Source of the DNA: Stutzerimonas stutzeri
GTDB taxonomy: Bacteria > Pseudomonadota > Gammaproteobacteria > Pseudomonadales > Pseudomonadaceae
Length of the DNA: 64,000 nucleotides
Assembly (NCBI RefSeq): GCF_024451105.1
Contig: NZ_JANGEY010000004.1
Location: 186,001-250,000, forward strand
Direction of reading: 5' to 3'
Shown: piece by piece, positions 49,759 through 59,343 of the stretch
Layout: each line of letters starts with the position of its first letter
Numbering within the stretch: position 1 is the first letter of the stretch
Program-made: the position numbers and the translations under genes
Notes under the pieces: model-generated
The model's database searches: none
Told to the model about the DNA's origin: nothing
The model's input: only the letters and a program-made list of their open reading frames with translations

Positions 49759-52700
49759 GTGGAAGCCCGATCATCTCGCGCCAGCCTGCCGAAACCGACC
49801 GGGCAATGCCTGGCGGCGGCGGCGCTCTACGTGCTGGCCGGCATCGCCGGCATTCTGCTCACCCAGTCCGCGGGCTATGCCTCGCCGATCTGGCCGGCTT
49901 CCGGCGTGGCGGTGGCGACGCTGCTGGCCTGGGGCTGGCGCTGCTGGCCCGGCATCTGGCTGGGCAGCCTGCTCATCGACCTGTGGTTCGAACCCAGCCC
50001 CCTCGGGGTCGTGCTGGCGGCCCTGACCGCCGCCGGCGCCACCCTCCAGGCCCTGCTCGGCGCCTGGCTGGTGCGCCGCTACCGGCAGGGCCGCGACCGG
50101 CTGCCGCGCGACTGGTCGCTGGCGGCGCTGCTGGTCTGCGCCGGCCCGCTGGCCTGCCTGATCTCGGCGTCGCTCGGCGCTGCCGTGCTGCTCGTCGGCG
50201 GGCGGATTCCGGCCGACGAGCTGTTCAACGAGTGGCTGCGCTGGTGGGCGGGCGACACCCTCGGCGTGCTGCTGTTCGCCCCGCTGGCCTGCCTGTTCTG
50301 GCCGGGCAACCGAGCCTGCCGCTTCGCGGCGGCCGGCAGCTACCGCTTCGCCCTGCCGCTGCTGGTCACCGGCACGCTGCTGGTGGTCGCCCATCTCGGC
50401 CTGGCGCAACTGGAGGAGCTGCGCGCACGCAGCGAGGCGCGGGCGCGGATGGCGATGATCGGCGAGTATGCCACCCGCGACATCGCCGAAACCCTGCTGC
50501 CGCTGGAGGGGCTGGCGCACTTCATGGCCGCCAGCGAACGGGTGACCCGCGAGGAGTTTCGCCAGTACGCGCAGAGCTTCGCCGGCCGCCCGGCCATTCT
50601 CGCCGTGGACTGGGCGCCGCGGGTGCCGGAGACCCGGCGCAGCGCGTTCGAGGCCAGCGTGGCGCGCGAGGGCTTCGCCGGCTTCCGCATCAGCGAACTG
50701 GACAGCCGCGGTCGCCTGCAACCGGCGGCGCCGCGCGCCGAGTACTTCCCGATCCTGTTCAGCGAACCGCTGGCCGCCAGCGAGCGACTGCTGGGCCTCG
50801 ACCACGGCTTCGAACCGGCGCGCCGCCAGGCCATGATGATCGCCCGCACCAGCGGCAAGGCGATCAGCTCCGACCTGATCCGTCTGGTGCGCAGCGAACG
50901 GCATGCCACCCTGGCGTTCATCCCGGTGCGCCGTCTCGTCGACGGCCGTCCGGAAGAAACCCTGAGCGGCTACGTGGTCGGCGTCTTCGACATCCAGGCG
51001 CTGTTCGCCCCGCTGCTCGGCCGCGCCGAGGAAAACCACTTCGCCGTGCGCATCTCGGACATCAGCGGCGCCTCGCCGCGCATCCTGGTCGACGCCCTGC
51101 CGGCGAATGCGGCGCCGGCCTGGCAACGCGACTTCGACATCGACGGCCGCCTCTGGCGCCTGGAGATGCTGCCCAGCCGGCCGCTCTGGCAGCCCGGCTC
51201 GACCGCCGAGGAGCGCCTGTTCCTCGGCGTCGCCATCCTCACGGCGCTGCTCGCCGCATTCGCCACCCTGAGCGGCGCCGAGCGGCAGGAACAGGTGTCG
51301 CGACAGGTCGGCGAGCGTACCCGGCAGTTGAAGGACGAGCTGGATGCCCGCTCGGCCGCCGAGCGGGCCCTGCATGCCAGCGAGGAACGCTACCGGCAGC
51401 TGATCGAGCTGTCGCCGTTCGGCGTGCTGGTGCAGTGCGAAGGCCGCTGCATGTTCGTCAACGCGCGCACGGTGGCCATGTTCGGCGCCGGCAGTGCCGA
51501 CCAGCTGCTCGGCCAGGCGCTGCTCGACTACGTCCACCCCGACAGCCGCGCCATCGCCCTCGAGCGCCTGACCCGCCGCGCCGAGGGCCGGGCCGTCACC
51601 GACTCGGCGGTGGTCCACTACCGGCGCCTGGACGGCTCCTACTCCTGGGTCGAGCTGACCTCGGTGCCCTACCAGTACGAAGGCCGCCCGGGCTCGCTGA
51701 TCCTGCTCAACGACGTCAGCGCGCGGATCCGCGCCGAGCAGCAGCGCGACCGCTTCTTCACCCTGTCGCTCGACCTGTTCTGCATCGCCGGCACCGACGG
51801 CTACTTCCGCAGCGTCAACCCGGCCTTCAGCCGCATCCTCGGCTGGAGCGAGGAGGAACTGCTGGCCCGCCCGATCGTCGACTTCGTCCATCCCGAGGAC
51901 GTCGAGCAGACCTGCGCAGAACTCGCCCTGATTGCCCAGGGCCGCAGCACCGTGGGCTTCGAGAACCGCTACCGCTGCAAGGACGGCTCCTGGCGCTGGC
52001 TGGCCTGGAAGGCCCTGCCGCAGCCGGGCGACCTGCTGTTCGCCACCGCGCACGACACCACCGCCCAGCACCTCGCGGCCCGCCAGCTGAGCGAGCTGAA
52101 CGCCGAACTGCGCCAGCGCGTCGAGGAGCGCAGCCAGGCGCTGGACGAGCTGCAGGCCGCGAAGGAGGAGATCCGCGCCGTGCTCGACCACCTGCTCGAA
52201 TGCGTGATCACCATCGACAGCCGCGGCACCGTGCGGAGCGTCAACCCGGCCATCGAGCCGTTGCTCGGCTACCGTCCCGAGGAGCTGCTCGGCCGCAACG
52301 TCTCCTGCCTGATGGACTCGCCGCTGCGCGAGCAGCACGACGACTACCTCGCCCGCTACCTGCTCACCGGCGAGCGCCACATCGTCGGCTCCAGCCGCGA
52401 GGTGAGCGGCCGGCACAAGGACGGCCATCCGGTGGACCTCGAACTGAGCGTCTCGGAGTACAGCGTGCGCGGCGAACGCCTGTTCATCGGCACCCTGCGC
52501 GACATCGGCGAACGCAAGGCGCTGATCGCCAGCCTGACCCAGGCCCGCGAGGAGGCCGAGCAGGCCAGCCGCGCCAAGTCGGCCTTCCTCGCCAACATGA
52601 GCCACGAGATCCGCACGCCGATGAACGGCGTGGTCGGCCTGATCGACGTGCTGGCCCAGGAGCGCCTGCCGACGCACCAGGCCGACCTGGTGAAGACCAT

Positions 52701-54084
52701 CCGCGAATCGTCGAGCAACCTGCTCGGGGTGGTCGACGACATCCTCGACTTCTCGAAGATCGAGGCCGGCAGGCTGGAGGTCGAACTGGCGCCGCTGGAC
52801 CTGCGCGCGCTGATCGACAACCTGTGCGGCACCTTGCAGCCGCTGGCCGCCTCGCGCGGCGTCGAGCTGGAGCATGCCGTCGAGGCGGGCACCCCGCAGT
52901 GGGTGCTGTCCGACGCCCTGCGCCTGCGGCAGATCCTGCTCAACCTGATCGGCAACGCCATCAAGTTCTCCGGCGGGCGCAGCGAGCGCCGCGGCCGCGT
53001 CAGGGTCTGCGTGCGCAGCGTCGGCGGCGATCCGCTCAGGGTCCGGATCGCCGTGGAGGACAACGGCATCGGCATCGCCGCGGAGCACCTCGGCCAGCTG
53101 TTCAACCCGTTCTCCCAGGCCGAATCCACCACCACCCGACGCTTCGGCGGCAGCGGCCTGGGCCTGGCCATCTGCAAGCGCCTGGTCGAGCTGCTCGGCG
53201 GCCGGATCGAGGTGGCGAGCAGCGCCGGCCGCGGCTCGCGCTTCAGCCTCAGCCTGCCCTTCGCCCCGGCCGAGGCACCGCCGCTCGCGGCAGCCGAAGT
53301 GCCCGCGCCGCCGCAGCAGGACAAGGCGTCCCGGGCCAGCCGGCGGATCCTGGTGGTCGAGGACGACGCGGTGAACCGCAAGGTCGTCGAGCAGCAGCTC
53401 AGCGTGCTCGGCTACGACTTCACCATCGCCGGCAACGGCGCCGAGGCTCTGGCGGTATGGCGCGGCGGCGCCTGCGAGCTGATCCTCACCGACCTGCACA
53501 TGCCGGACATGGACGGCTACCAGCTGACCGCGCAGATCCGCGACGAGGAAGCCGGCCGCCGACGCATTCCGATCCTCGCGCTGACCGCCAACGCCCTGCG
53601 CGGCGAGGCGGCCAGGGCCAAGGCCGCCGGCATGGACGAGTACCTGACCAAGCCCATCCGCCTGGCGGCGCTCGAGGCCGCCCTCGAGCACTGGCTGCCG
53701 CGTGAAGCCGAAACGCCGCAGGCCAGCGGCGCCGACCGCCTGCTCGAACCGGCGGCGCTCGGCGCCCTGGTCGGCGACGACCGCGCGATGATCGCCGAGA
53801 TCCTCCACGACTATCTCAAGGCGCTGCGCAGCCTGAGGCCGCAGTTGCAGGAGGCCTTCGCGCGCCGGGACATCGACGGCGTCGGCGCCCTCGCCCACCG
53901 CCTCAAGTCGTCCTCGCGCGCCGTGGGCGCAGGCCCGCTGGGCCAGCTGTTCGAAGATCTCGAGCAGGCCGTACGCACGGGCGACTCGGCCGCCCTGGCC
54001 CGCGGCATGGCCGAGCTCGCCGCGCGCTCCGACGCCACCGCCGCCCGCATCGAGCAGTTCCTGGAGCAGGGCGTACATGCATGA
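49759..54084 (+). CDS. Hybrid sensor kinase MASE1-CHASE-PAS(x3)-HisKA-HATPase-REC-HPt
   Basis: A 1,441-residue membrane hybrid kinase. MASE1 (1-~215, about eight helices), CHASE (about 240-470, REEFRQYAQSFAGRPAILAV), a further helix, and three PAS domains (from about 545, 670 and 820) precede HisKA (FLANMSHEIRTPMNG), HATPase (NLIGNAIKFSGG, GSGLGLAI), a receiver (VVEDDAVNRKVVEQQL, LTDLHMPDMDG) and a C-terminal HPt with phospho-His in AHRLKSSSRAVGA. Start GTG at 49759 has a perfect AAGGAGG eight bases upstream. It overlaps the next small receiver gene. It likely hands phosphate to the two downstream receiver proteins. The signal is unknown. Confidence 0.92.
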   Translation: MEARSSRASLPKPTGQCLAAAALYVLAGIAGILLTQSAGYASPIWPASGVAVATLLAWGWRCWPGIWLGSLLIDLWFEPSPLGVVLAALTAAGATLQALLGAWLVRRYRQGRDRLPRDWSLAALLVCAGPLACLISASLGAAVLLVGGRIPADELFNEWLRWWAGDTLGVLLFAPLACLFWPGNRACRFAAAGSYRFALPLLVTGTLLVVAHLGLAQLEELRARSEARARMAMIGEYATRDIAETLLPLEGLAHFMAASERVTREEFRQYAQSFAGRPAILAVDWAPRVPETRRSAFEASVAREGFAGFRISELDSRGRLQPAAPRAEYFPILFSEPLAASERLLGLDHGFEPARRQAMMIARTSGKAISSDLIRLVRSERHATLAFIPVRRLVDGRPEETLSGYVVGVFDIQALFAPLLGRAEENHFAVRISDISGASPRILVDALPANAAPAWQRDFDIDGRLWRLEMLPSRPLWQPGSTAEERLFLGVAILTALLAAFATLSGAERQEQVSRQVGERTRQLKDELDARSAAERALHASEERYRQLIELSPFGVLVQCEGRCMFVNARTVAMFGAGSADQLLGQALLDYVHPDSRAIALERLTRRAEGRAVTDSAVVHYRRLDGSYSWVELTSVPYQYEGRPGSLILLNDVSARIRAEQQRDRFFTLSLDLFCIAGTDGYFRSVNPAFSRILGWSEEELLARPIVDFVHPEDVEQTCAELALIAQGRSTVGFENRYRCKDGSWRWLAWKALPQPGDLLFATAHDTTAQHLAARQLSELNAELRQRVEERSQALDELQAAKEEIRAVLDHLLECVITIDSRGTVRSVNPAIEPLLGYRPEELLGRNVSCLMDSPLREQHDDYLARYLLTGERHIVGSSREVSGRHKDGHPVDLELSVSEYSVRGERLFIGTLRDIGERKALIASLTQAREEAEQASRAKSAFLANMSHEIRTPMNGVVGLIDVLAQERLPTHQADLVKTIRESSSNLLGVVDDILDFSKIEAGRLEVELAPLDLRALIDNLCGTLQPLAASRGVELEHAVEAGTPQWVLSDALRLRQILLNLIGNAIKFSGGRSERRGRVRVCVRSVGGDPLRVRIAVEDNGIGIAAEHLGQLFNPFSQAESTTTRRFGGSGLGLAICKRLVELLGGRIEVASSAGRGSRFSLSLPFAPAEAPPLAAAEVPAPPQQDKASRASRRILVVEDDAVNRKVVEQQLSVLGYDFTIAGNGAEALAVWRGGACELILTDLHMPDMDGYQLTAQIRDEEAGRRRIPILALTANALRGEAARAKAAGMDEYLTKPIRLAALEAALEHWLPREAETPQASGADRLLEPAALGALVGDDRAMIAEILHDYLKALRSLRPQLQEAFARRDIDGVGALAHRLKSSSRAVGAGPLGQLFEDLEQAVRTGDSAALARGMAELAARSDATAARIEQFLEQGVHA

Positions 54085-54358
54085 CCACGAGACCACGACA
54101 ATGAACGTTCTGATCGTCGACGACGATACCTTCATCTGCCGGCTGCTGGCCCGCCAGCTGCGCCCCCTCGGCTGTCGACAGATCGTCGTCTGCGAGCAGG
54201 CCGCCGCTGCGGTCGAGCGGCTCGAGGACAGCCTGATCTATCCGGACCGCGTCGCCCTGGCCGAAGAGTCCCTGCCGGGCTGGCTCGCCGAATGGCGCAG
54301 ACGCCGAGCGGAGCTGCAACCCGCATTTACCGACCTGCCGACCACCCCGGCGCCATGA
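54077..54358 (+). CDS. Truncated receiver-like small protein
   Basis: A 93-residue protein whose first half is a receiver start (MNVLIVDDDTFICRLLARQL, two strands and a helix), but the phospho-acceptor strand and the rest of the fold are missing. The remainder (RVALAEESLPGWLAEWRRRR, ending LPTTPAP) does not look like a receiver. It overlaps the kinase gene by 8 bp and the next gene by ATGA. A true start at the later ATG (54101) is possible. Probably a decayed response regulator, or an adaptor that keeps the acidic pocket without phosphorylation. Confidence 0.55.
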   Translation: MHDHETTTMNVLIVDDDTFICRLLARQLRPLGCRQIVVCEQAAAAVERLEDSLIYPDRVALAEESLPGWLAEWRRRRAELQPAFTDLPTTPAP

Positions 54359-55548
54359 CCGCCGCCGCGCTGACGAGGCCGAAGACGATGACGATGACGA
54401 ACAAGAAACTGACCGCCACCATCATGGTGGCCACCGACGACAAGGCCGACGCGACCATCGTCCATAACCAGCTGCAGGACGAATTCGAGCACCTGGCGAT
54501 GGCCCTCGACGAGGACACCCGGATCGCCCTGTTCGACGAGACGCTGCCGGACGTCGTGGTGCTGGCCTTCAAGAGCCTCAAGCACTCCGAACAGTTCTAT
54601 CTGGAGCTGTACCGGCAGAGCGGAAAGATCCACCACCAGCCGCACCGCACGGTGGTGCTGTGCAGCAAGCAGAACGTGCACGACGCCTACGAACTGTGCC
54701 GGCGCGAGCTGTTCGACGACTACATCATGTTCTGGCCGATGACCCACGACGCGCCGCGGCTGCGCATGTCGGTGCACAACGCCCTGCGCGAGCAGCGTGC
54801 GCTCCGGCGCACCGCTCCCGAGCTCGCCGAGTTCGCCCGGCAGGCCCGGCGGATCGCCGAACTCGAGGAACTGCTGCAGGAGCACCTGGCGGAGGGCAAC
54901 CGGCGGATCGCCTCGCTGGGCCAGGCGGTCAGCCAGGCCGAGCAGGACATCGGCGGCGCCTTCGATCACCTGCACGTGCGCGCCGGCAGCCTCGACCATG
55001 CCGACCCGCAGTCCCTGCGCCATCTCCAGGAGGAGATCGTCCGCCTGCGCCAGGCCGCGCTGCGCGAACCCCTGCAGAAGGTCGATGCCGCCTTGCAGCC
55101 GGTACAGCAATGGGCGGCGCAGCTGCACAGCGACTACGGCCCGCACATCGAGTCGGCCCGGGCGCTGGGCGAGATGGCCAGGGAGGTGCGCCGGCGCATC
55201 CTGCTGGTCGACGACGACGAGTTCGTGCACAAGATCGTCGGCCTGCAGCTGGGCGAGCGCGAATACGAGCTGAGCGTCGCCAGGGACGCCACCGAAGCCC
55301 TGCGCATCCTGCGCACCAGCGTACCGGACCTGGTACTGCTGGACATCATGATGCCCGGCGTGGACGGCCTGGAGGCGCTGCGCCGCTTCCGCACGATGCC
55401 GTCGCTGGCGGGGGTCCCGTTCATCATGCTGACCGGCCGCAGCGAAGAGCCGGTGGTGGTGGAAAGCCTGCGCAGCGGCGCCAACGACTTCATCGCCAAA
55501 CCCTTCGACCGTGCCACACTGCTGGCCAAGATCGCCCGGCTGCTGTGA
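54355..55548 (+). CDS. Response regulator with pseudo-receiver and C-terminal receiver
   Basis: A 397-residue protein. The N-terminal ~140 residues look like a degenerate receiver (IMVATDDKADATIVHNQL ... TLPDVVVLAFKSLKH, no phospho-Asp in the LAF strand). A helical, coiled-coil-rich linker (about 150-275) is followed by a complete receiver (LLVDDDEFVHKIVGLQL, LVLLDIMMPGVDG, MLTGRS, FIAKPF). There is no DNA-binding or enzymatic output, so it may act by protein contact or as a phosphate relay for the hybrid kinase. The ATG overlaps the previous stop; an ATG 33 bp later has the better GAGG box. Confidence 0.8.
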   Translation: MTAAALTRPKTMTMTNKKLTATIMVATDDKADATIVHNQLQDEFEHLAMALDEDTRIALFDETLPDVVVLAFKSLKHSEQFYLELYRQSGKIHHQPHRTVVLCSKQNVHDAYELCRRELFDDYIMFWPMTHDAPRLRMSVHNALREQRALRRTAPELAEFARQARRIAELEELLQEHLAEGNRRIASLGQAVSQAEQDIGGAFDHLHVRAGSLDHADPQSLRHLQEEIVRLRQAALREPLQKVDAALQPVQQWAAQLHSDYGPHIESARALGEMAREVRRRILLVDDDEFVHKIVGLQLGEREYELSVARDATEALRILRTSVPDLVLLDIMMPGVDGLEALRRFRTMPSLAGVPFIMLTGRSEEPVVVESLRSGANDFIAKPFDRATLLAKIARLL

Positions 55549-55680
55549 CCCGCCGCCTTGGCGCACCGCCGGGAGTGACACTTCGCCCCTGCGCCAGCAG
55601 GGCTTGAAGCGCTCCGAGAGGCTCGGCCTCCCCTGAGCGACGTGCGCCTCACTGGCGGCCCGGGCAAACCGCTCGGCAGA

Positions 55681-56085
55681 TCACGGCTTGGCCAGCATCT
55701 CCCGATGCGCACGCAACTGCTCGAGCATCTGCTCCATGTGCTGGATGCGCAGGTCCACCTGCTCGACGGTATTCAGGCTCATCCCGCCCATCCCCATGCC
55801 TTTGCCCATGCCTTTGCCCATCCCGCCCCCCATGCCCATCCCTTTGCCGTCAACCATGCAGCCTCCCATGTTCTGCATGCCCCGGCCCATGGCCTGCTGG
55901 TGTGCCTCCATCAGCTTCTGGCGCTCCTCGGGCGTCTTGCCGGCCAGCCAGCTCTGGTGGAGCTGACGCATCTCCGTGATGTGCTGCTGCCACTGCTGTT
56001 CGGGGGTCACCGCCTGTTCTTCCGCCCAGGTTGCACCGCTGACCGCCAGCAGCAGGATGCCGGCGCAAAGAGTCGATCTGTTCAT
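55681..56085 (-). CDS. Met-rich exported protein, copper-related
   Basis: A 134-residue exported protein: signal peptide MNRSTLCAGILLLAVSGATWA, then a helical segment (EEQAVTPEQQWQQHITEMRQL), a Met/Gly-rich stretch (about 70-100; MGMGGGMGKGMGKGMGMGGM) and a final helix (EQVDLRIQHMEQMLEQLRAH). Clusters of Met and a lone Cys (GGCMVDGK) suit Cu(I)/Ag(I) binding in the periplasm. The start has GAGGG seven bases upstream. The CopR box and -10 ahead of it have the same spacing as at copRS. I do not know a named family; a copper-storage or -resistance role is inferred. Confidence 0.72.
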   Translation of the reverse strand: MNRSTLCAGILLLAVSGATWAEEQAVTPEQQWQQHITEMRQLHQSWLAGKTPEERQKLMEAHQQAMGRGMQNMGGCMVDGKGMGMGGGMGKGMGKGMGMGGMSLNTVEQVDLRIQHMEQMLEQLRAHREMLAKP

Positions 56086-56119
56086 CTGCAAGCCCTCTTC
56101 GAGGCTGGTGGGGATCTTC

Positions 56120-56168
56120 ACTCTAGACCCGTACGCCGCCGACAGTGGCCAGCTGACGGAAATGTAAT
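56120..56168 (-). promoter_or_regulatory. CopR-box promoter of the Met-rich gene
   Basis: CTGACGGAAATGTAAT at 56153-56168 is identical to the copRS box. A -10-like TAGAGT lies at 56125-56120 on the minus strand, 27 bases away as at copRS. The box is also 127 bp before the divergent DUF2933 gene, whose own -10 may be TAGTAT (56202-56207). Confidence 0.68.
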
Positions 56169-56295
56169 CCGCCGCTCAGCCTGCGGTAAGCAACGGACAT
56201 CTAGTATGAAGCTGCAAGTGTTGCTGTCTGGGCATTGCCCCTTTCCGGACAATCGGCGTCCTCTGGACGCCGTTTCTTTCAGGAGATCCTCTGCC

Positions 56296-56538
56296 ATGCG
56301 CCACACCCACTCCTCCGGCGAGTCCACCCCGCCTTTCTGGCGCAGCAGACCCGGCGTCGTGCTCGGCATGCTGGGAGCCATCGTGCTGTTCTATGTGGCG
56401 CGCGAACATTACGCCCATGCCTTGGGGCTGCTGCCCTACCTGATCCTGCTGCTCTGCCCGCTGATGCATCTGTTCGGCCATCGCCACGGGCGGCATGGGC
56501 ATGGCCGCCCGCACGACGACGAGCGGCCCGGGCAGTAG
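56296..56538 (+). CDS. DUF2933 small membrane protein
   Basis: An 80-residue protein with two hydrophobic segments ([19 protein letters not shown] and [19 protein letters not shown]) and a His-rich C-terminal tail ([12 protein letters not shown]), matching DUF2933 proteins that accompany copper- and silver-resistance ATPases. AGGAG precedes the ATG, which also begins with several His ([10 protein letters not shown]). It lies 64 bp before the copper ATPase gene and probably forms an operon with it. It may bind or pass copper at the membrane (inference). Confidence 0.8.
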   Translation: MRHTHSSGESTPPFWRSRPGVVLGMLGAIVLFYVAREHYAHALGLLPYLILLLCPLMHLFGHRHGRHGHGRPHDDERPGQ

Positions 56539-56602
56539 CCCTGCCGTCCCAACAGGGCTGCCCGATACGCCCGCGACAGCAACCGATGCAGGAGGCGCCA
56601 CG

Positions 56603-58972
56603 ATGAACGGAACAATGGCCGGCAGCCAGGACGATGCCGGCAAGGGCCGCGATCCGGCCGGGGTCGACCCGGTCTGCGGGATGCCGGTGAACGAGGCCAG
56701 CGCCGCCGCCAGCTGCAGCCATGCCGGCAGGCGCTACCTGTTCTGCTCGGCGCAGTGCCTGAGCCGCTTCCAGGCCAGCCCCGAGCGCTATGTGCGCGGC
56801 GCGGCGGCCCCCGCCGCGCCCGTGGCGATGCAGCCGGCGCAGCACAGCGGCGGACGCGGCAGGCAGCTGGCCAAGGACCCGGTATGCGGCATGCTGGTCG
56901 ACAAGGCCAGCGCGCTGCACAGCGAGCGCGGCGGGCGCACCTACTACTTCTGCAGCCAGGGCTGCCTGCACAGCTTCGAGTCGCCGGAAACCGAACTCAA
57001 ATCGATGCGCACCCGGGTGGCCATCGCCCTCACCGGGGTGCTGGCCCTGGCGCTGATGCGCGCCGGCGCCTTCATCGCCCTGGCCACCGGGGCGACCCTG
57101 CTGACCTGGGTGCCGATCCCCGCCCTGCCGCTGTTCACCTGGGGCGTCTGGCTGTTCCTGCTGGTCACCCCGGTGCAGTTCATCGGCGGCTGGGGCTTCT
57201 ACAAGGGTGCCTGGAACGCGCTGCGCAACCGCGCGATCAACATGGACCTGCTGATCGCCCTCGGCACCTCGGTGGCCTACGGCTACAGCGCCGTCGTGCT
57301 GTTCGCCCCCGACCTCCTGCCGGTCAAGGTCGACGAGCGCGCGCTGTACTTCGAGGTCTCGGCGGTGATCATCGCCTTCGTGCTGCTCGGCAAGTACATG
57401 GAGGAGATCATCAAGAAGCACTCCTCGGCGGCGGTGCGCAAGCTGCTCGACCTCAAGCCGGCGACCGCGCGGGTGATCCGCGACGGCATGGAGATGGAGG
57501 TGCCGGCCGACAGCATCCAGGTCGGCGAGCGGGTGGTGGTGCGCCCCGGCGAGAAGATTCCCAGCGACGGCACCGTGCTCGAGGGCAGCTCCGCGGTCGA
57601 CGAATCGATGCTCACCGGCGAATCCATGCCGGTGGACAAGCAGCCCGGCGCGGCGGTGATCGGCGGCACCCTGAACCGCACCGGCATGTTCCATTTCCAG
57701 GCCAGCCGGGTGGGCGCCGACACCGCGCTGGCGCAGATCATCCGCCTGGTCGAGGACGCGCAGACCAGCAGCGCGCCGATCCAGCGCATCGCCGACCGGG
57801 TGACCGGCTACTTCGTCCCCGCGGTGGTCGGCATGGCCTTCCTGGCCTTCGCCGGCTGGTGGCTGGCCGGCGACTTCCCGCAGGGGCTGCTGGCGTTCAT
57901 CGCCGTGCTGATCATCGCCTGCCCCTGCGCCCTGGGCATCGCCACCCCGGCGGCGCTGATGGTCGGCGTCGGCCGCGGCGCCCAGGACGGCATCCTGATC
58001 CGTGGCGGCGAGATCCTCGAGCGGGCCGAGCGGCTGAGCGCCGTGGTGTTCGACAAGACCGGCACCCTGACCCGCGGCGAGCCCGAACTCACCGACGTGG
58101 CGCCATGCGCGGGCTTCTCCCGCGAGCAGGTGCTGGCGCTGGCCGCCGGCCTCGAGCAGGGCTCCGAGCACCCGCTGGCCGCGGCCATCGTGCGCGGCGC
58201 CAGCCATGCCGGCCTGACCCTGCCGACGCTGCAGGATTTCGCGGCGCTGCCCGGCCATGGCGTGACCGGCCGCCTCGACGGCCAGCGCGTGCTGCTCGGC
58301 AATCGCCGCCTGATGGCCCGCGAACAGGTCGCCCTCGGCGACGCCGGCACGCAGATGGAGAGCCTCGAAGCGGACGGCAAGACCGCCATGCTGCTGGCCT
58401 GCGACGGTCGCCTGGCGGCCATCATCGCGGTGGCCGACACCCTCAAGCCGGAGGCCCGCGAGGCGGTCGGCGCGCTGCAGGCGGCCGGTCTCGAGGTGAT
58501 CATGCTCAGCGGCGACAACCAGCGCACCGCCGACGCCATCGGTCGTCAGCTCGGCATCGCCACGGTGATCGCCGAGGTGCTGCCCTCGGACAAGGCCCAG
58601 GCCATCAAGCGCCTGCAGGCGCGCGGCCAGGTGGTGGCGATGGTCGGCGACGGGGTCAACGATGCGCCGGCGCTGGCCACCGCGGACATCGGCATCGCCA
58701 TCGGCTCGGGCTCCGACGTGGCCAAGGAGACCGGCGGGATCATCCTGGTGCGCAACGACGTGCGCGACGTGGCGGCCAGCATCCGCCTGTCGCGGGCGAC
58801 CATGCGCACCATCAAGCAGAACCTGTTCTGGGCCTTCGTCTACAACGGCGTGGGCGTGCCGGTGGCGGCCCTCGGCCTGCTCAACCCGATGATCGCCGGC
58901 GCGGCCATGGCGCTGTCGTCGCTGTCGGTGATCGTCAACTCGGCGCGGCTCAAGCGCGTGCGCCTGGGCTGA
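56603..58972 (+). CDS. Cu(I)-translocating P1B ATPase with two YHS domains
   Basis: A 789-residue copper-exporting P-type ATPase. Instead of HMA domains it has two N-terminal YHS/TRASH metal sites: [17 protein letters not shown] (about 18-34) with FCSAQC, and [17 protein letters not shown] (about 93-109) with YFCSQGC. Core motifs are CPC in [22 protein letters not shown], the HP locus [26 protein letters not shown], and the Cu(I)-type [14 protein letters not shown] near the C terminus. GGAGG precedes the ATG at 56603. Preceded by DUF2933 and followed by copper-binding HMA and DUF411 genes, so the role in copper detoxification is secure; silver is also likely. Confidence 0.93.
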   Translation: MNGTMAGSQDDAGKGRDPAGVDPVCGMPVNEASAAASCSHAGRRYLFCSAQCLSRFQASPERYVRGAAAPAAPVAMQPAQHSGGRGRQLAKDPVCGMLVDKASALHSERGGRTYYFCSQGCLHSFESPETELKSMRTRVAIALTGVLALALMRAGAFIALATGATLLTWVPIPALPLFTWGVWLFLLVTPVQFIGGWGFYKGAWNALRNRAINMDLLIALGTSVAYGYSAVVLFAPDLLPVKVDERALYFEVSAVIIAFVLLGKYMEEIIKKHSSAAVRKLLDLKPATARVIRDGMEMEVPADSIQVGERVVVRPGEKIPSDGTVLEGSSAVDESMLTGESMPVDKQPGAAVIGGTLNRTGMFHFQASRVGADTALAQIIRLVEDAQTSSAPIQRIADRVTGYFVPAVVGMAFLAFAGWWLAGDFPQGLLAFIAVLIIACPCALGIATPAALMVGVGRGAQDGILIRGGEILERAERLSAVVFDKTGTLTRGEPELTDVAPCAGFSREQVLALAAGLEQGSEHPLAAAIVRGASHAGLTLPTLQDFAALPGHGVTGRLDGQRVLLGNRRLMAREQVALGDAGTQMESLEADGKTAMLLACDGRLAAIIAVADTLKPEAREAVGALQAAGLEVIMLSGDNQRTADAIGRQLGIATVIAEVLPSDKAQAIKRLQARGQVVAMVGDGVNDAPALATADIGIAIGSGSDVAKETGGIILVRNDVRDVAASIRLSRATMRTIKQNLFWAFVYNGVGVPVAALGLLNPMIAGAAMALSSLSVIVNSARLKRVRLG

Positions 58973-58982
58973 AACCGACCGC

Positions 58983-59013
58983 TTGACCTTGCCATCGCGG
59001 CAAGGTCGATGAT
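58983..59013 (+). promoter_or_regulatory. CueR-type MerR-family promoter before the copper chaperone
   Basis: -35 TTGACC (58983-58988) and -10-like GATGAT (59008-59013) are separated by 19 bp. Between and over the -35 lies the palindrome ACCTTGCC-N5-GGCAAGGT (58986-59006), the classical CueR operator layout. The CueR gene itself is not in the window. Confidence 0.85.
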
Positions 59014-59057
59014 CGAATCAAGGCCGGAACGGACCGGCCATCCCGAAGGAGTCATCC

Positions 59058-59327
59058 ATGAGCACCATCGAACTGAACGTCCAGGACATGAGCTGCGGCG
59101 CCTGCGTCAGGCACGTCACCGAGGCCCTGAGCCCGCTGGCCGGCGTCGAGTCGGTCGAGGTCGACCTGCAGGCCGGCCGCGTGCGCGTCGGCGGCCAGCC
59201 GGACAGCGCCGCCCTGCTCGCCGCCCTGGACGACGCCGGCTATCCGGCGCAACTGGCCGCCCCGGCCAGCACCCCGACCGCCGGCAAGAGCGGCGGCTGC
59301 GGCGGCGGTTGCGGCTGCCAGGGTTAA
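59058..59327 (+). CDS. HMA-domain copper chaperone with Cys-rich tail
   Basis: An 89-residue CopZ-like protein: HMA domain with metal motif MSCGAC (about 11-16) in MSTIELNVQDMSCGACVRHV, and a C-terminal extension SGGCGGGCGCQG with three Cys. The tail may give extra copper sites or be the C-terminal metal site of this group. Its own CueR-type promoter lies 45 bp upstream, while the ATPase stop is only 85 bp before, so it may be transcribed both alone and with it. Cytosolic carrier of Cu(I) to the ATPase is the likely role. Confidence 0.88.
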   Translation: MSTIELNVQDMSCGACVRHVTEALSPLAGVESVEVDLQAGRVRVGGQPDSAALLAALDDAGYPAQLAAPASTPTAGKSGGCGGGCGCQG

Positions 59328-59343
59328 CCCAAGGAGAATCCTC

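Noticed and set aside
49771-54135. A long open frame on the minus strand opposite the hybrid kinase
   Set aside because: Low-complexity composition without motifs; the plus strand has recognisable kinase domains throughout.
55642-56538. A 298-codon plus-strand frame covering the Met-rich gene and DUF2933
   Set aside because: The first part is antisense to the Met-rich exported protein with its signal peptide; only the last 80 codons match a known family with a proper start.
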